The notes beneath the pieces are model-generated. The model searched no databases, was not told the DNA's origin, and worked only from the letters and a program-made list of their open reading frames with translations. Positions 1 to 8,771 of a stretch of DNA of 64,000 nt are shown here, piece by piece. The position numbers were made by a program, and so were the translations under genes. Numbering within the stretch: the stretch's first letter is position 1; each line of letters opens with the position of its first letter. The stretch comes from Lachnospiraceae bacterium (GTDB lineage Bacteria > Bacillota > Clostridia > Lachnospirales > Lachnospiraceae), in NCBI GenBank assembly GCA_015057025.1, contig SVFD01000002.1, forward strand, positions 310,001 to 374,000, in the 5' to 3' direction.

Positions 1-18
1 TACTGTTGCACTGGTCAT
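1..18 (-). CDS. N-terminus of a flagellar gene running off the window (probably fliK)
   Basis: Only the first six codons (M-T-S-A-T-V) are inside the window. The ATG at 18-16 is preceded on the minus strand by a strong GGAGGAG ribosome binding site with good spacing, so a real gene starts here. It follows the ylxF/motE-like gene of the flagellar operon; in Bacillus and Clostridia the next gene there is usually fliK, the hook-length control protein. The identity is inferred from gene order only, since six residues carry no family information. Confidence 0.5.
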
Positions 19-129
19 CCAAACTCCTCCTTCCTTATGAATTTTTCAAGGTTCTTCACATATATACAGACATTTTTATCAATGTCTCATGTGCAATCAT
101 ATAATATATCGGTTAAAAAGCTTTTTTTC

Positions 130-999
130 TTAACTCTCAGGCTCCATAATTTTTGTAATTCTTGCCGCCACTTCCGGATCCATTACACCAAGAATTTTAC
201 CTCGGTCATCCGGTTGCATTGCTCCAAGAATTTTAGCCGCCAAATCCAGGTCATCTGTCATTGCTTCAAAAATACCGGCTGCCTCTTTCGGTTTCATCTC
301 AGAATAAGCTTGAGCATATTCTTCAATTTCCGCATCATAATTTTCCTGTGTTACCACTTGCTGATAAATCAATTCCGCAGTTTCCGGATCCATGCTCTCA
401 TAATATTCCATAAAAGCTTCTACGCCCGGCCCCTTTTCACTGTACACAACTTCCTCGTAAAACTCAGTCTTAATACGCTGAAATTCCACTTGATTATCCT
501 CGAAAGTCTGAAGTCTCTCCACTTCAGCTGTCAAAGCAGCAATCTGCTCTTCCTGTGCTTCAATGGTGCTTAACTGTTCATCAATCTGACCTTCATAATA
601 CTGAATCTGATCCACCGCTTCCGATAAACTTCCGTAACCATAATAGCTTTCTGTATCATCCGTCTCCGTGATACTGTCTGCCGGCAAAATTTTATTCAAT
701 ACCGGAATATCTTTAATTACAGGCGCCACTATATTAGTTCCGATACCGCACACATCTAATTTAATCAAAAGAACCGTAATCCCCAACCAGATAACAACCA
801 ATAAAAGCGTAACAAAAAAAACACCGACATTGCTGCCCGCAGAGTCAGAATCCAATTCTGCCTCTTGTGCTGCCAGTTCCTTCGCGCGCCTTTTCGCTTC
901 TTTTTTTTGTTGTTTTTTCTCAGCCTCCAGCTTTTTACGCTCAGCTTTGATTCTGTCGCGTTCTATTTTATCTTGTCTTTCATCATCACGAACTGCCAT
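130..999 (-). CDS. YlxF/MotE-like flagellar protein with MgtE N-terminal-like domain
   Basis: Membrane-anchored protein of 289 residues. A charged Lys/Glu/Ala-rich N-terminal coiled coil (about 10-50) is followed by one hydrophobic segment (about 58-82), a second coiled coil (about 120-165), and a C-terminal helical repeat region (about 235-289) in which 'AGIFEAM' and 'GKILGVMDPEVAARI' resemble the MgtE intracellular N-domain. This is the arrangement of YlxF/MotE proteins, found between FliJ and FliK in Firmicutes and, in other bacteria, linked to MotB/MotC folding. I start at the ATG at 999 because AAAGGAAGTG lies just upstream; an in-frame start eight codons earlier would overlap fliJ and has a poorer site. 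A real magnesium transporter is excluded because the MgtE channel part is absent. Confidence 0.8.
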   Translation of the reverse strand: MAVRDDERQDKIERDRIKAERKKLEAEKKQQKKEAKRRAKELAAQEAELDSDSAGSNVGVFFVTLLLVVIWLGITVLLIKLDVCGIGTNIVAPVIKDIPVLNKILPADSITETDDTESYYGYGSLSEAVDQIQYYEGQIDEQLSTIEAQEEQIAALTAEVERLQTFEDNQVEFQRIKTEFYEEVVYSEKGPGVEAFMEYYESMDPETAELIYQQVVTQENYDAEIEEYAQAYSEMKPKEAAGIFEAMTDDLDLAAKILGAMQPDDRGKILGVMDPEVAARITKIMEPES

Positions 1000-1012
1000 A
1001 AGACACTTCCTT

Positions 1013-1459
1013 TCATTGAGCATTTCTTGCCGAGCGATAACTGTTTAGTTGGTCAATCTCTTTGCTCTCCGCTCTGTTTTCTTCTAACATAAACTCTTCA
1101 AAAGCATGCTCTTTTAATTTTTCATAGGTTCTGGTTTGAGCTCTTGCCTCCATCATACGTCTGGTTGCAGCATCCACTGCTTTTTGTGCTACATTCACCG
1201 CCAGTCTCTGTTCTTTTTCCAGTTCTTTTGTATACTCTATCGCATTTTTATTATCCAAAATTTCCTGCACATTAATTGCTTCATTGCGCAATTTAATACC
1301 ATAAGCTATATAATCATCCTTACGCTTTATGATTTGCTCCAAAAGTTCCTGTTCTTCCGTTAGCTTTTGCTGCGCCTGAGCAAATTCAATTTTGGCCTGG
1401 TCCTCAAGCTTTGCTTTCATATCCAATATACTCTGCATACGAAATCGAAAAACTGACAT
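1013..1459 (-). CDS. fliJ: Flagellar export protein FliJ
   Basis: A 148-residue, almost wholly alpha-helical protein with the 'FRFRMQSILDMKAKLEDQ' type N-terminus of FliJ and long heptad-rich coiled coils throughout. FliJ is the soluble stalk-like component of the flagellar type III export apparatus; it sits inside the FliI ATPase ring and contacts FlhA, coupling ATP hydrolysis to export. Length is normal for the family (about 140-150). An AAGAGG site precedes the ATG. It lies directly after fliI with a 23-base gap, the usual order. Sequence conservation in FliJ is low, so the assignment rests on the N-terminus, coiled-coil character and position together. Confidence 0.9.
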   Translation of the reverse strand: MSVFRFRMQSILDMKAKLEDQAKIEFAQAQQKLTEEQELLEQIIKRKDDYIAYGIKLRNEAINVQEILDNKNAIEYTKELEKEQRLAVNVAQKAVDAATRRMMEARAQTRTYEKLKEHAFEEFMLEENRAESKEIDQLNSYRSARNAQ

Positions 1460-1482
1460 TTTAAACCTCTTTTATAAAATAC

Positions 1483-2793
1483 TTATCCAAAAAGCTCTCT
1501 CATCAAATCCAACGTTTCTTCATACGTATATTTTTCATCCGTCATCTGACACAGGAAACCGTTTACCTTGTTTATATATGCAATCGCCTCATCAATGGCC
1601 GGATTACTGCCTTTTTTGTACGCACCGATGTTAATCAAATCCTCTGCATCATTATAGGTCGCCATAATTCCTTTGATACGGGATGCAAGGCGCTTCTGTT
1701 CCTTATCCGTAATCATGGACATACAGCGGGAAATAGACTGTAATACATCAATAGCCGGATAATGATTTTTATGAGCGAGCTTACGATTCAACATAATATG
1801 ACCGTCCAAAATACTACGTGCCGTATCCGTAATCGGTTCATTAAAATCATCACCGTCAACCAATACGGTATAAAGTCCGGTAATCGAACCTTTTTCATTG
1901 GTTCCAGCTCTCTCTAATAACTTAGGCATTTCCGCATATACGCTGGGGGGATATCCCCTTGTCACCGGCGGTTCACCGCTGGCAAGCCCTATTTCTCTCT
2001 GTGCCATGGAAAAACGTGTCAAAGAGTCCATCATCAAAAGAACGTCCTTACCTCTGTCACGGAAATATTCCGCTATCGCCGTAGCAGTTTTTGCAGCCTT
2101 ATTGCGTTCCAATGCAGGTTTGTCAGAAGTTGCCACCACAACCACTGAACGTCTCATACCTTCTTCTCCAAGGTCATTTTCAATAAATTCCCTAACCTCA
2201 CGACCACGTTCGCCAATTAATGCAATTACATTAATATCTGCTTTGGTATTTCTTGCAAACATACCCATCAGGGTGGATTTACCAACACCGGAACCGGCAA
2301 AAATACCGATACGTTGTCCCTTGCCAACCGTAATCAGGCCATCTACCGCTTTAACACCCAAGGGCAATACCTCAGAAATAATCTCTCTCTTCATAGGATC
2401 CGGCGGCGGCGCTTCAACACTGTAGGATGCACCAGCCGTAAAAGGTTTTCCTTCCAAGGGTCTTCCCAAGCCATCTAATACCTGACCTAATAAAAAGGGA
2501 CCAACCTGTACTTTCAAGGATGTTCCCTGATTTTCCACAAGACACCCTAATCCAATACCGTTTGTAACTTCAAAAGGCATAAGTAAAGTTTTATTTTCCT
2601 TAAAACCTACCACTTCCGCCATAATATAGTTACTTTTATCTTCTTCCGTATAAATACAACAGATATCGCCAAGTGTAGCATCCGGACCTGCCGACTCAAT
2701 GGTCAGCCCGACCACATTTACTACCCTGCCGAGTTTCTTATAATATTTTTTTTGTTTTAACTGCTCATATTTATCCGGATTAAAGGTACTCAT
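1483..2793 (-). CDS. fliI: Flagellum-specific ATPase FliI
   Basis: 436 residues, full length. FliI is the hexameric ATPase at the base of the flagellar export gate, related to the F1 ATPase beta subunit. The Walker A loop GSGVGKST is at about 167-174, and the Walker B strand 'VLLMMD' at about 251-256, followed by 'SLTRFSMAQREIGL', a hallmark of FliI/type III ATPases. 'IALIGERGREVREF' (about 189-203) is the conserved catalytic-glutamate region. The N-terminal beta-barrel region and C-terminal helical domain are both present. It lies between fliH, its negative regulator and stator, and fliJ, in the canonical order. An AGGAAATTCTG site precedes the ATG. No abnormality seen. Confidence 0.98.
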   Translation of the reverse strand: MSTFNPDKYEQLKQKKYYKKLGRVVNVVGLTIESAGPDATLGDICCIYTEEDKSNYIMAEVVGFKENKTLLMPFEVTNGIGLGCLVENQGTSLKVQVGPFLLGQVLDGLGRPLEGKPFTAGASYSVEAPPPDPMKREIISEVLPLGVKAVDGLITVGKGQRIGIFAGSGVGKSTLMGMFARNTKADINVIALIGERGREVREFIENDLGEEGMRRSVVVVATSDKPALERNKAAKTATAIAEYFRDRGKDVLLMMDSLTRFSMAQREIGLASGEPPVTRGYPPSVYAEMPKLLERAGTNEKGSITGLYTVLVDGDDFNEPITDTARSILDGHIMLNRKLAHKNHYPAIDVLQSISRCMSMITDKEQKRLASRIKGIMATYNDAEDLINIGAYKKGSNPAIDEAIAYINKVNGFLCQMTDEKYTYEETLDLMRELFG

Positions 2794-2811
2794 CAGAATT
2801 TCCTATGCTTT

Positions 2812-3675
2812 TTATTTTTGCTCATAGCTTAATAATTTTAATTGTTTACGAAGTTCTTCCATCTGCGTCTGGAAACCACAATCAAAGATTGCACCGTCAG
2901 TCTCAATAATGCACTGTCCTCTTTTCATGCTGAAATCTTCCACAATCTCTACATTCTCCACAGCAATACCCGTTCCTGTAACCAGTTCCTTTTTCTGCAT
3001 GGAAACATAAGGGTAATCATCTTTGGATACATGTAAAAGAAACTTTTTTACGCCATCCATTTGAAACAATGTAGAATTTACCAGATGAATCACAACTTCA
3101 CGATGTTCCTCAAGGGACAAACCTAATACATGCTCGTAAACATCCGTTATAACATCCACAAGCTTTGGTTCTAACTCATCAACAGCATTACGATAGTCTG
3201 TTTCTAAGTTTTTTTTCATCTGCTCCAGTTCTTTTGACTTTTGATTCAGTTCATCCGTGCCCTTTTTTATGCCTTCCGCATATCCCTGCTCACTGCCGGC
3301 TTGAAAAGCCTCATTTTTAATTTCAAGCGCTTCCTTGTGAGCATTGGCCAGAATCTGTGCAGCTTCATCATTTGCCTGCTGGATGATATCGCTGGCCGTT
3401 TTACTGGCAATCTGCATATCAGCCTTACTTCCTTTATCCGCAATCACAACGCCTTCCGTAAAACCTTCTGCATTCTCTTCGCCATCATCCAACAGCACTG
3501 CCACTTCCGTAGCACCGATTCCTTCCGAAAATACATTTTCCAGTTCGCCTTCTGTATCTTCCTGCACATAATGTGCAATTGACTCCAGCTTTTTGGCAAC
3601 AATTTCATTGCTGTTAATAATACGAACTTCTCTCTCCTGCACAACGGCTGAAGATTTAAAGAAATTACTAGACAA
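2812..3675 (-). CDS. fliH: Flagellar assembly protein FliH
   Basis: FliH is the peripheral stalk of the flagellar export ATPase; it binds FliI and tethers it to the C-ring. The protein has an acidic N-terminal half, a long central coiled coil with 'AAQILANAHKEALEIKNEA' and a Gly-spaced helix (about 115-155), then the conserved FliH/YscL C-terminal domain containing 'EHREVVIHLVNSTLFQM'. I chose the TTG at 3675 (287 residues): GGAGGTGA is 11 bases upstream and the resulting N-terminus MSSNFFKSS fits the family. The same frame is open to a GTG at 3693 that lacks a proper site. The TTG overlaps the fliG stop by eight bases, implying translational coupling. Confidence 0.88.
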   Translation of the reverse strand: MSSNFFKSSAVVQEREVRIINSNEIVAKKLESIAHYVQEDTEGELENVFSEGIGATEVAVLLDDGEENAEGFTEGVVIADKGSKADMQIASKTASDIIQQANDEAAQILANAHKEALEIKNEAFQAGSEQGYAEGIKKGTDELNQKSKELEQMKKNLETDYRNAVDELEPKLVDVITDVYEHVLGLSLEEHREVVIHLVNSTLFQMDGVKKFLLHVSKDDYPYVSMQKKELVTGTGIAVENVEIVEDFSMKRGQCIIETDGAIFDCGFQTQMEELRKQLKLLSYEQK

Positions 3676-4678
3676 CGATCTCGTCACCTCCACCTCTGGA
3701 AATTACAATTTCTCCGGAATCCTCTAATTTACGAATGGTATTAACAATCTTCTGCTGTGCTTCCTCTACGTCCTTCATTCTGACAGGTCCCATAAATTCC
3801 ATATCTTCCTTAATCATAACAGCAAGACGCTTTGACATATTGTTAAAGATTGCATTCTGGACCTCTTCATTTGCACCCTTAAGGGCAACTGCAAGGTCAT
3901 TATTATCCACATCACGCAATACTCGCTGAATAGCACGATCGTCCAAAAGTAAAATATCTTCGAATACGAACATTTTCTTGCGGATTTCGTCTGCAAGCTC
4001 TGGGTCTTCGATTTCCAAAGTCTCCATAATATGCTTCTCTGTACCACGATCTACGGTGTTTAAAATTTCCACAACATGGTCCACACCACCGATAATGGTG
4101 TAGTCCTGATTTACAAGGTTTGCAAGCTTTGATTCCAATATCTTCTCAACTTCCTTAATAACATCCGGGCTTGTTCTGTCCATTGTTGCAATACGTTTCG
4201 CAACCTCAACCTGCTGTTCCGGCGATAATGCAGATACAATCATAGCCGACTGACTAGGTCCAAGGTAAGATAAAATTAAAGCAATGGTCTGAGGATGTTC
4301 ATCCTGAATAAAGCTCAACAACTGACTCGCATCTGTTTTACGAACAAATTCGAAAGGTTTTACCTGAATAGATGCAGTCAATCGATTGAGAACTTCCACA
4401 GCCTTGTCCGCACCAAGTGCTTTTTCCAAAAGTTCCTTCGCGTAGCCGATACCGCCTTCTGCAATATACTGCTGTGCAAGACATACCTCATAAAATTCAT
4501 TAATAATATTTTCTTTTATCTGAGGAGTTACGCTTCTTGTATTCGCTATTTCCAACGTTAATTCCTCTATTTCTTCTTCCTTCAAATGTTTAAAAATCAT
4601 AGCGGATTTTTCAGGCCCTAATGAAATCAGGAGAATCGCCGCTTTTTGAAGTCCTGTAATTCTGTCATCACCTCTCAT
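3668..4678 (-). CDS. fliG: Flagellar motor switch protein FliG
   Basis: 336 residues, full length. FliG forms the top of the C-ring, binds FliF with its N-terminal domain and transmits torque through its charged C-terminal domain. Visible landmarks are the N-terminal 'GLQKAAILLISLG', the EHPQTIAL motif of the middle domain (about 128-135), and the C-terminal torque helix region 'DDRAIQRVLRDVDNNDLAVAL', which keeps the alternating Arg/Asp pattern that interacts with the stator. The ATG is preceded by GGGGGTAG at the end of fliF, seven bases from its stop. It is in the standard fliF-fliG-fliH order and looks intact. Confidence 0.98.
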   Translation of the reverse strand: MRGDDRITGLQKAAILLISLGPEKSAMIFKHLKEEEIEELTLEIANTRSVTPQIKENIINEFYEVCLAQQYIAEGGIGYAKELLEKALGADKAVEVLNRLTASIQVKPFEFVRKTDASQLLSFIQDEHPQTIALILSYLGPSQSAMIVSALSPEQQVEVAKRIATMDRTSPDVIKEVEKILESKLANLVNQDYTIIGGVDHVVEILNTVDRGTEKHIMETLEIEDPELADEIRKKMFVFEDILLLDDRAIQRVLRDVDNNDLAVALKGANEEVQNAIFNNMSKRLAVMIKEDMEFMGPVRMKDVEEAQQKIVNTIRKLEDSGEIVISRGGGDEIVV

Positions 4679-4685
4679 TCACGGT

Positions 4686-6302
4686 CTACCCCCAATCTTC
4701 ATTCAACCAGTTACGCAATAGATTTGCAACCGCTTCCGGATTTTCTTCCACAAATTTTTCAATCATCTTTCTGGTCTCGGACTTAGTCTCTAATTCAATA
4801 TCTTCTAACGTTTCAGTAGGCATGGACTGTAAAAGATTTTCAACAGAAAGTTCTTCCGGCTGCTCTTCCTCTGCTTTATCACGCTTAAAGCTGCGAATTA
4901 CCACATAAGCCAAAAGTAAAAGTATAATAATAATTAAAACAATCTGCAAAACATCCGTAAATTCCACATCAAACGCGGCTTCTTTATCTACAAAGAAAGG
5001 TTCTTCATAAGCAACAATAGTAATATCTTCCAATGCAATACCACTGGCATCGGATACCACTGAATACAATTCCGGATCTACCTCTAACTTCTTTCGGTCA
5101 GAATTTGCAAGCTTATATTCATCCCATGTAATACCATCTAAAAGACCTAATTCCTTGGCATCTTCTTCACGAATGACGTTATAAGAAATTGCGGTAACTG
5201 CAATAGAAGATTTATCATAAATAATGCTTCCTGCCGGAATCTTTTCTACTGTAGTTTCAGAATTAGGCAAATAATCCTTTTCAAACTGCGATACGGAACT
5301 TGAACCGCCCTCACCTTCACTCCATACATATGTATCATCCCCGTTACTGTCAGTTCCGGGCACCATTGCAGTACCACCGTCTGTCTCAGCTTCATAAGAA
5401 GATTCGTGGGATAATACACCCTGCATCTGTCCGTCAGCCGGAGTATAGTTAATTTCTGTCCTTTCGGTTTCAGCAAAATTAACGGTTAAATTACTTGCAA
5501 CTTCAATCATGTCAAATTCATTGGTTCCAAGCAGTACTTTTTTAACTTCATTACGAATAATTGCTTCAACCTGCTGTTTCAAACTAAGCTGACTGGAAGC
5601 ATTTCCTACAGACGAAACCTCATCACCACCGCTAAACAAAAGATTTCCCTGTGTGTCCCAAATCACGATATGCTCGGTAGTTTCGTTACCGATTGCCGTT
5701 TTGATAGCATTAGCAATTGTATTAGCCTGATCAGAACTACATGCTGCATTTAACTTCAACATAATCTGAGCATAGCTCTCCTCTTTGCTGGCAATCAGTG
5801 TTCCGTCATCTTCGGGAATATGTAATTTAACGGTTGCTTCTTCAATAAATTCCACATCCTCCAACATATTTTCAAGGTCACCCTGCAAATGTGCCGTATA
5901 CAATTTCTGTGTATCCGATTCCGTTGTTGTAAGACTGCCGGATACAACATCCGTCAAGCTGAAAGTCTCCGTCAAAATATTATTGGAATTAATTAATATA
6001 TTTGCATCTGACAACTGATCATTATTAATTTCATAAACCAGTCCCTGCGTATCTGCAATTCGATAATCATAATTACCTTCTTCAAGCAGAGATTTAACCG
6101 TTGCCGATTGAGTTGCATTTTCACAGGTGACCAAAGGTACATACTGTGGTCTTGATACAACAGTAATTAAAATTGCAAACGCAACAATAAAACCAAGCAG
6201 AGCTGCTATCATTGCAGTCTTCTGCTTAGACGAGAATTTATTCCACCATGCCATAAACTTAGGTGGGAACTCTTTTAGTTTATCTAAAAGTTTTTCAACC
6301 AT
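4686..6302 (-). CDS. fliF: Flagellar M-ring protein FliF
   Basis: 538 residues. FliF builds the MS ring in the cytoplasmic membrane, the platform on which rotor, rod and export gate assemble. A transmembrane segment near residues 30-52 follows a short cytoplasmic N-terminus. The ring-building periplasmic-side domains follow, with 'PEDDGTLIASKEESYAQIML' around 160-180. A low-complexity Gly/Ser/acidic linker is near 300-335, and a second transmembrane segment is near 450-470. The last 40 residues, with 'NPEAVANLLRNWLNEDWG', are the FliG-binding tail. An AAGGAG site lies upstream. The family is somewhat variable in the linker; nothing here suggests damage. Confidence 0.97.
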   Translation of the reverse strand: MVEKLLDKLKEFPPKFMAWWNKFSSKQKTAMIAALLGFIVAFAILITVVSRPQYVPLVTCENATQSATVKSLLEEGNYDYRIADTQGLVYEINNDQLSDANILINSNNILTETFSLTDVVSGSLTTTESDTQKLYTAHLQGDLENMLEDVEFIEEATVKLHIPEDDGTLIASKEESYAQIMLKLNAACSSDQANTIANAIKTAIGNETTEHIVIWDTQGNLLFSGGDEVSSVGNASSQLSLKQQVEAIIRNEVKKVLLGTNEFDMIEVASNLTVNFAETERTEINYTPADGQMQGVLSHESSYEAETDGGTAMVPGTDSNGDDTYVWSEGEGGSSSVSQFEKDYLPNSETTVEKIPAGSIIYDKSSIAVTAISYNVIREEDAKELGLLDGITWDEYKLANSDRKKLEVDPELYSVVSDASGIALEDITIVAYEEPFFVDKEAAFDVEFTDVLQIVLIIIILLLLAYVVIRSFKRDKAEEEQPEELSVENLLQSMPTETLEDIELETKSETRKMIEKFVEENPEAVANLLRNWLNEDWG

Positions 6303-6363
6303 TGCTTCTTCTCCTTACCTAAACGGTCATCTGAAATTTCTATCCGTTCAGACAGTTTTTTAA

Positions 6364-6675
6364 TTAAATCTGCATCTGCATAATTTCCCGGTATGCCTGT
6401 ATGAATTTATCTCTGACCGCCACCGTATATTGTAATGCAGTTGATGCTTTTTGAAGAGCTATCATTAAATCATGGGTACTCTCGGTCTCACCGAGGGCAA
6501 ATTTAATTTCCTCGTTCTCTGCATCCGATAAATATGCATTGGTGGTCTGTATATTATCAATGGCAGAATTCAACATAACCGAAAACATATCACTGCCTTC
6601 TGCCACCTTTGTTTTATTTGCATTATATTGATCCAATGCCTCTGTATTAATTTTATATACAGCTGAAAGATCCAT
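6364..6675 (-). CDS. fliE: Flagellar hook-basal body protein FliE
   Basis: 103 residues, normal length. FliE is the small adaptor that joins the MS ring to the rod and is the first substrate exported. The C-terminal signature is clear: 'LGETESTHDLMIALQKAS' followed by 'VAVRDKFIQAYREIMQMQI', which forms the helices packing against FliF and the rod. The N-terminal part contains the usual variable stretch with 'FSVMLNSAIDNIQTTN'. The start ATG has AGGAGAATGG upstream. It lies between flgC and fliF as in most Firmicutes. Confidence 0.96.
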   Translation of the reverse strand: MDLSAVYKINTEALDQYNANKTKVAEGSDMFSVMLNSAIDNIQTTNAYLSDAENEEIKFALGETESTHDLMIALQKASTALQYTVAVRDKFIQAYREIMQMQI

Positions 6676-6705
6676 TTACCATTCTCCTTAAATTTTCATT
6701 TCAAA

Positions 6706-7164
6706 CTATGCCTTACCGATGTCTAATCCTGCCATTGCCATGGACTTACTTGCAGAAAAAGCAGTTGCATTGGCTTCATAGCCGCGAGTAGCGTCAATTA
6801 AGTTCGTCATTTCTGTAATTGTATTCACATTAGGATATGTAACATAACCGGACTCATCAGCATCAGGATGAGCAGGATCATATACCTTATTCATTCCAGA
6901 CGTAAAATCCTCCTGTACCGTAGTCACGCGTACACCTTTTCCTACTGCATTACTAAATGAGCTTGTAGCATTGCCAAACACCGTAGCAAAAGATTCTTTT
7001 CCCGGACCCTTTGCCTGAAAAGTAACCACTTTACGGCGATACGGGGTACCATCTTCTGTTCTGGTTGTATTTGCATTCGCAACATTTTCTGCGATAACAT
7101 CCATACGATATCTCTGCGCCGTCAATCCCGATGCACTGATATCAAAAGCATCAAACATTCCCAT
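6706..7164 (-). CDS. flgC: Flagellar basal-body rod protein FlgC
   Basis: 152 residues. FlgC is a proximal rod subunit. The N-terminal 'MFDAFDISASGLTAQRYRMD' followed by 'ENVANANTTRT' is the conserved flagellar rod/hook N-terminal motif, and the C-terminal 'MIDATRGYEANATAFSASK' is the matching helix that pairs with it in the assembled rod. A very strong TAAGGAGG site precedes the ATG. The gene follows flgB by 17 bases. A Gly-rich central region is ordinary for the family. Confidence 0.97.
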   Translation of the reverse strand: MGMFDAFDISASGLTAQRYRMDVIAENVANANTTRTEDGTPYRRKVVTFQAKGPGKESFATVFGNATSSFSNAVGKGVRVTTVQEDFTSGMNKVYDPAHPDADESGYVTYPNVNTITEMTNLIDATRGYEANATAFSASKSMAMAGLDIGKA

Positions 7165-7181
7165 AATTTGCTACCTCCTTA

Positions 7182-7577
7182 CTATGATGACTTCATAACA
7201 GACTGCAGATTCTGAAATTCCTGCGTAATGCTGTTCATTAAACCATTATACTTGATTTGATTTTCTGCCAAATTCACATTCTCAGTGTCAATATCAACAT
7301 TATTACCGTCCAAACGATACATCACTTCCGTAGAATCGGTATATATGGTGGGATTCAAAGTCTTTAAATTAACATTACTAATCTTTGCATCCATACTGCC
7401 GCCACTGGCACCTAAAATCGCGTGACGTAATTCATTTTCAAATGAAACATCCTGTCTCTTATAACCGGGTGTAGCCGCGTTGGCAATATTATTACTGATT
7501 GCCTCGTTTCTTTTCCATGATGCATCCGCAGCTTTATCCAATACGTTTATGTAGTCAAATGTGTTGGTATTAATCAT
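7182..7577 (-). CDS. flgB: Flagellar basal-body rod protein FlgB
   Basis: 131 residues from the ATG at 7577, which has TAGGAGG upstream; an in-frame start eight codons earlier would swallow that site and is rejected. FlgB is the rod subunit closest to the membrane. The motif 'NNIANAATPGYKRQDVSFE' near residues 30-48 is diagnostic for FlgB. The C-terminal half, 'GLMNSITQEFQNLQSVMKSS', is the terminal helix. It is the first gene of the flagellar operon in this window, with a promoter and a terminator for codY upstream. Confidence 0.96.
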   Translation of the reverse strand: MINTNTFDYINVLDKAADASWKRNEAISNNIANAATPGYKRQDVSFENELRHAILGASGGSMDAKISNVNLKTLNPTIYTDSTEVMYRLDGNNVDIDTENVNLAENQIKYNGLMNSITQEFQNLQSVMKSS

Positions 7578-7620
7578 ATAAAACCTCCTATAGGCAGGCA
7601 CAGTCCACCCACCTTATTTC

Positions 7621-7648
7621 ATTATAGTTTATTTCTATAAAAACACAA
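7621..7648 (-). promoter_or_regulatory. Candidate vegetative promoter of the flgB operon
   Basis: On the minus strand TTGTGT (7648-7643) and TATAAT (7626-7621) are separated by 16 bases, about 44 bases before the flgB start codon. This fits a SigA-type promoter for the fli/flg operon. No clear SigD (flagellar sigma) consensus was seen in this gap. CodY encoded just upstream may act here, but no convincing CodY box was found by eye. Confidence 0.6.
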
Positions 7649-7725
7649 GCTATTTTTGCAAAAAAACCACTCCATCTTGTGCTTTTCTTCATTTTATCCA
7701 CAAGATGTCCGATTTATGTAAATCA

Positions 7726-7760
7726 AAAAGGATTTATCGCTATACACAATAAATCCTTTT
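7726..7760 (-). terminator. Hairpin terminator after codY
   Basis: Twelve-base arms AAAAGGATTTAT and ATAAATCCTTTT face each other across an 11-base loop, in the gap between codY and flgB. On the minus strand the stem is followed by a TTTTTGATTT run, as expected for a rho-independent terminator of codY. It separates codY transcription from the flagellar operon, which then needs its own promoter. Confidence 0.7.
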
Positions 7761-7872
7761 ATCTCTTTTTTATAAAACAGCTTCCCTGCTGTGTCTTTAT
7801 AAATATGCTATATACTATATCGACAATTCGTGTAAATAACTTAAGTCCGACACCATTTTTCTTTTTATACTG

Positions 7873-8655
7873 TTACTCATTACCTCTCTTTAAAAGATTA
7901 ATTTCTTCAAATACCATATCATTAATCACTTTAATGTATGTGCCCTTCATTCCTGAAGACCGTGATTCAATAACTCCGGCACTTTCCAATTTACGCAAAG
8001 CATTCACAATAACCGAACGGGTAATTCCCACACGATCTGCAATCTTGCTGGCAACCAAAACACCTTCCATGCCGCCCAATTCATCAAATACATGAATAAT
8101 TGCTTCCATCTCAGACCCCGACAAGGTACTGATGGCAGATTTCGCTCCTGCTACACGTCTGGACTCTTCTGCGGTCTCTTCACTGACAGAACGAAGAATC
8201 TCCAAGCCAACCACGCTGGTCGCATACTCACATAAAATAATATCATCAATTTCATATTCCCTGTTATTGCGATATAAAAATAGTGTACCCAAACGTTCAC
8301 CTGCAATCACAATCGGTGTAATAACGCCGCGATATAAAGAACAATCGGTTTCTTCGAATCCCAATGTTCCCAAATTCACATTTTCCTTTGTAGATAGAAC
8401 GCCAAGAAAACGTTCATTTAAATCAGCATCAATAAATACGCCTTTTTTCTCTCCCAATAATTCATGAATCACAGGGACCTTAGAGGTATTGCCCATCCCC
8501 AAAATCTTTCCCTTACGGCTGATTACCAAAACATTGGAATCCGTCACATCCCGCATCACCTTACAGATATCGGTAAAAACCACTTTCCCTGCGTTGTTCG
8601 AATATAAAAGCTTAACTATCTTTCTTGTTTTATCCAATAACTGTACACTACTCAT
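7873..8655 (-). CDS. codY: GTP-sensing transcriptional pleiotropic repressor CodY
   Basis: 260 residues from the ATG at 8655, matching the usual 259; GGAGA lies just upstream, whereas the longer frame start 12 codons earlier has no support. CodY binds branched-chain amino acids and GTP and represses stationary-phase, amino-acid biosynthesis and often motility genes in Firmicutes. The N-terminus 'SSVQLLDKTRKIVKLL' and GAF domain with 'SKVPVIHELLGEKKGVFID' are typical. The C-terminal winged helix-turn-helix contains 'ASKIADRVGITRSVIVNALR' followed by 'LESAGVIESRSSGMKGTYI', which is nearly invariant in CodY. It lies between topA and flgB, an arrangement known from related genomes. Confidence 0.98.
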   Translation of the reverse strand: MSSVQLLDKTRKIVKLLYSNNAGKVVFTDICKVMRDVTDSNVLVISRKGKILGMGNTSKVPVIHELLGEKKGVFIDADLNERFLGVLSTKENVNLGTLGFEETDCSLYRGVITPIVIAGERLGTLFLYRNNREYEIDDIILCEYATSVVGLEILRSVSEETAEESRRVAGAKSAISTLSGSEMEAIIHVFDELGGMEGVLVASKIADRVGITRSVIVNALRKLESAGVIESRSSGMKGTYIKVINDMVFEEINLLKRGNE

Positions 8656-8697
8656 GCTGTCTCCATTGCATTTAATATAATTGATAACCATTAAATA

Positions 8698-8736
8698 AAA
8701 ATGGTTATGTAACCATCACTGCCACATAACCATTTT
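8698..8736 (-). terminator. Strong hairpin after topA, just ahead of codY
   Basis: Thirteen-base complementary arms (8698-8710 and 8724-8736) surround a 13-base loop. On the minus strand the stem ends in a TTTTTATTT run, so it should terminate topA transcription. Its end is only about 43 bases before the codY start, which leaves little room for a separate promoter. Partial read-through or a promoter overlapping the hairpin must supply codY. Confidence 0.75.
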
Positions 8737-8771
8737 AACACAATTAAACAAATTGCGCAACATTTCAAAAG

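Noticed and set aside
37-573. Open plus-strand frame of 178 codons at the left end
   Set aside because: It is antisense to the ylxF/motE-like gene, lacks a ribosome binding site, and its Phe/Ile/Cys/His-rich composition is that of a shadow frame.
130-999. Magnesium transporter MgtE
   Set aside because: Only the N-terminal helical domain resemblance is present; the CBS and channel domains are missing and the gene lies in the flagellar operon.
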